A stretch of DNA of 7,277 nucleotides from an uncultured Clostridia bacterium (GTDB lineage Bacteria > Bacillota > Clostridia > TANB77 > CAG-508): the NCBI GenBank assembly GCA_949746285.1, contig CATJZH010000062.1, forward strand, positions 1 to 7,277. Reading direction: 5' to 3'. The notes under the pieces are model-generated. The model did no database searches and was not told where the DNA came from. It saw nothing but the letters and a program-made list of their open reading frames with translations. Every line of letters begins with the position of its first letter. The stretch's first letter is position 1. This document shows, piece by piece, positions 6,190-7,277 of the stretch. The translations under genes were made by a program, and so were the position numbers.

Positions 6190-6961
6190 AAAGTCCATTC
6201 ATCTTTAACACATCTAAAATATCTGTATTGCCATATACCGCTTCTACTTTCTCTGAGCTTTCCATCATATAATATATTACCATTTCACAAAAGGTTATAA
6301 TTGATTTTTGCTCATCTGCATCATATTTTGTATAAAAATAATATGGAAGCTTTGTTATAAAGCCTTGAGAATCTTTTTCTTCAAATACACCATCTATATA
6401 AAATAGATTGTTCATTTGTTTATTAAATTCAAAGAGCTCTTGTGAATCTGCCTCTGTAACCCAAATTTGTTCATGTTTATGAACTGCTATTTGTGCTAAA
6501 GTAGCAGATTTATGAACCAAAGCTATATTATGCATTCTGCTATATAAAGCTTTGGCATCAGTAAGTAAGCTTTTTGTCGCTTCGAGTTCTTCTTCTGCCT
6601 TATTTAGCTGTTTTTCTGCTTTCTGCAGTCTCGTATACTCATTTTCAACAGGCTCTTTGCTTTTCTTAAGCTTCTCTTTTTCTGACTCTAGCTTCTCCTG
6701 CATCGCTTCAATTTGCATATCTAAATAATTTAAAAGATTCTTAATTTTGATATAGTCTACCTCTTTAACCTCCTTAAGTCTATCTTTCTGAAGCGATATA
6801 GCCAGCTGATGAGGATATATTCCATCCAAAGTCAAATTTTTTCTAAGCTCATACAATATAGATGTAATGTACTTAAATCCTTCGGATGTAGAACATTTCC
6901 AGTTAAAAACACTCCTCTCTTTTAGGAATTCAATATTCCGCTCTCTAATTTCTTTTTGCAT
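6188..6961 (-). CDS. Coiled-coil protein of unknown function, paralog C
   Basis: 257 residues from the chosen start; family not recognised. Layout as in A: an N-terminal domain (about 15-68, with W21, F29, R40 and an LTLDG segment), a long charged coiled coil (about 68-140) and a C-terminal domain (141-257) with ALVHKS (147-152), IWVTEAD (166-172), FYIDGVF (187-193) and a final LKMNGL. An upstream in-frame TTG (6992-6994) would extend it by 11 residues, but that region is the leader hairpin and ribosome binding site. The ATG at 6959-6961 has AAAAGGGG eight bases upstream and is the right start. It is the first gene of an operon with B. There is no signal peptide or membrane segment. The gene is certain; the function is unknown. 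Confidence 0.85.
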   Translation of the reverse strand: MQKEIRERNIEFLKERSVFNWKCSTSEGFKYITSILYELRKNLTLDGIYPHQLAISLQKDRLKEVKEVDYIKIKNLLNYLDMQIEAMQEKLESEKEKLKKSKEPVENEYTRLQKAEKQLNKAEEELEATKSLLTDAKALYSRMHNIALVHKSATLAQIAVHKHEQIWVTEADSQELFEFNKQMNNLFYIDGVFEEKDSQGFITKLPYYFYTKYDADEQKSIITFCEMVIYYMMESSEKVEAVYGNTDILDVLKMNGL

Positions 6962-6969
6962 TTTACAAA

Positions 6970-6977
6970 CCCCTTTT
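6970..6977 (-). promoter_or_regulatory. Ribosome binding site deciding the start of paralog C
   Basis: AAAAGGGG on the minus strand lies eight bases before the ATG at 6959-6961. It matches the site of paralog A, including the TTT that follows, and rules out the upstream TTG start. Confidence 0.75.
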
Positions 6978-6986
6978 CTATTTTTT

Positions 6987-7000
6987 TCTGCCAAAGCAGA
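6987..7000 (-). promoter_or_regulatory. Conserved 5'-leader inverted repeat of the C-B operon (hairpin or operator)
   Basis: TCTGC-TTTG-GCAGA on the minus strand, 5 bp perfect, extendable past one A-A mismatch by T-run/A-run pairing. It begins 9 bases past the -10 box, at the expected 5' end of the transcript. No T-run follows, so it is not a terminator. The core arms recur in the leader of A. Confidence 0.5.
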
Positions 7001-7008
7001 TAAAAAAA

Positions 7009-7037
7009 ATTATATCACCTTACTTGAGTTATGTCAA
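7009..7037 (-). promoter_or_regulatory. Consensus sigma-A promoter of the C-B operon
   Basis: Perfect TTGACA (7032-7037) and perfect TATAAT (7009-7014) with a 17-base spacer on the minus strand. GGTG lies one base before the -10, as in the promoter of A. The -35 lies about 20 bases past the stop of the upstream gene, leaving no room for a normal terminator. Confidence 0.9.
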
Positions 7038-7059
7038 CTTTACTGGAATAATAAAATTT

Positions 7060-7275
7060 TTATTTAAATTTTCTATTTTCTTTATTAGCTTCTTTTAATT
7101 TTTTCTTCTTTTCTTTTGTCAATTTCTTTTTCCAAAACTTTCTTTCTTCTTTTTCTTTTCTCTTTTTTATATACCTTTTTACTAAAAAGAAAATAATTAT
7201 TATATGTATAATTATTAGTATAATAAGTAGGATTAAATAAGTAATATTTGTAATACTACTGCGAAGTATGATGTA
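7060..7275 (-). CDS. Partial: C-terminal end of a small membrane-anchored basic protein
   Basis: An open minus-strand frame of 71 codons plus a TAA stop enters from the right edge; no ATG, GTG or TTG occurs in it, so the start lies outside the window. Residues about 11-32 are a strongly hydrophobic membrane segment (LILLIILIIIHIIIIFFLV), followed by a cytoplasmic-looking tail of mainly Lys, Arg and Glu (KRYIKKRKEKEERKFWKKK onward), rich enough to form a helix. I do not recognise the family. In such AT-rich DNA a chance open frame is possible, but the membrane-segment-then-basic-tail layout argues for a real gene. It is on the same strand as the paralog cluster and ends just before its promoter; a functional link is not shown. 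Confidence 0.6.
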   Translation of the reverse strand, partial: YIILRSSITNITYLILLIILIIIHIIIIFFLVKRYIKKRKEKEERKFWKKKLTKEKKKKLKEANKENRKFK

Positions 7276-7277
7276 CA

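Noticed and set aside
6962..6994. N-terminal extension of 11 residues for paralog C from a TTG codon
   Set aside because: It would translate through the leader hairpin and ribosome binding site that are conserved with paralog A.
1..7277. CRISPR array, tRNA, rRNA or insertion sequence
   Set aside because: There are no regularly spaced repeats, no cloverleaf or rRNA-like segments and no transposase or terminal inverted repeats; the only repeats are the duplicated leaders and hairpins of the paralog cluster.

Overview
The window is a low-GC, all-minus-strand stretch with strong AGGAGG-type ribosome binding sites, TTGA(C/A)-17-TATAAT promoters, short intergenic gaps and one TTG start codon. The proteome and codon bias (Lys, Ile, Asn and Glu rich) point to a Gram-positive Clostridia-like Bacillota. 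The LCP-family cell-envelope enzyme fits this. No species can be named from the sequence alone.

Reading in the direction of transcription, from high to low coordinates, there are five blocks. (1) 7060-7275 is the 3' end of a small membrane-anchored, very basic protein whose start lies outside the window. (2) 4578-6961 holds three paralogous, unrecognised coiled-coil proteins, called C (6188-6961), B (5508-6173) and A (4578-5378) here. C and B form a tight operon and A has its own promoter. The promoters and 5' leaders of C and A are near-copies of each other: consensus -35 and -10 boxes, a conserved GGTG before the -10, a CTGC-N4-GCAG hairpin at the start of the transcript and an AAAGGGG ribosome binding site. 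Matching GAAAGAGGG/CCCTCTTTC hairpins follow B and A. (3) 3254-4455 is a two-gene unit with an HD-domain hydrolase and a hot-dog acyl-CoA thioesterase, behind a good promoter. (4) 158-3128 is a two-gene unit with a COG0523/CobW-family metallochaperone GTPase carrying a His-rich loop, followed by an LCP (LytR-CpsA-Psr) enzyme with a cysteine/histidine-rich and proline-rich extracellular tail. It ends in a strong terminator at 116-151. (5) 1-115 is AT-rich with no supported gene.

Blocks 3 and 4 are ordinary housekeeping or envelope genes. The paralog cluster is the part worth attention. All three proteins pair a long coiled coil with one conserved C-terminal alpha/beta-looking domain that I cannot assign. 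C and A share an extra N-terminal domain that B lacks. The duplicated regulatory leader suggests coordinated expression of a family that grew by tandem duplication. Its function is unknown from sequence alone.
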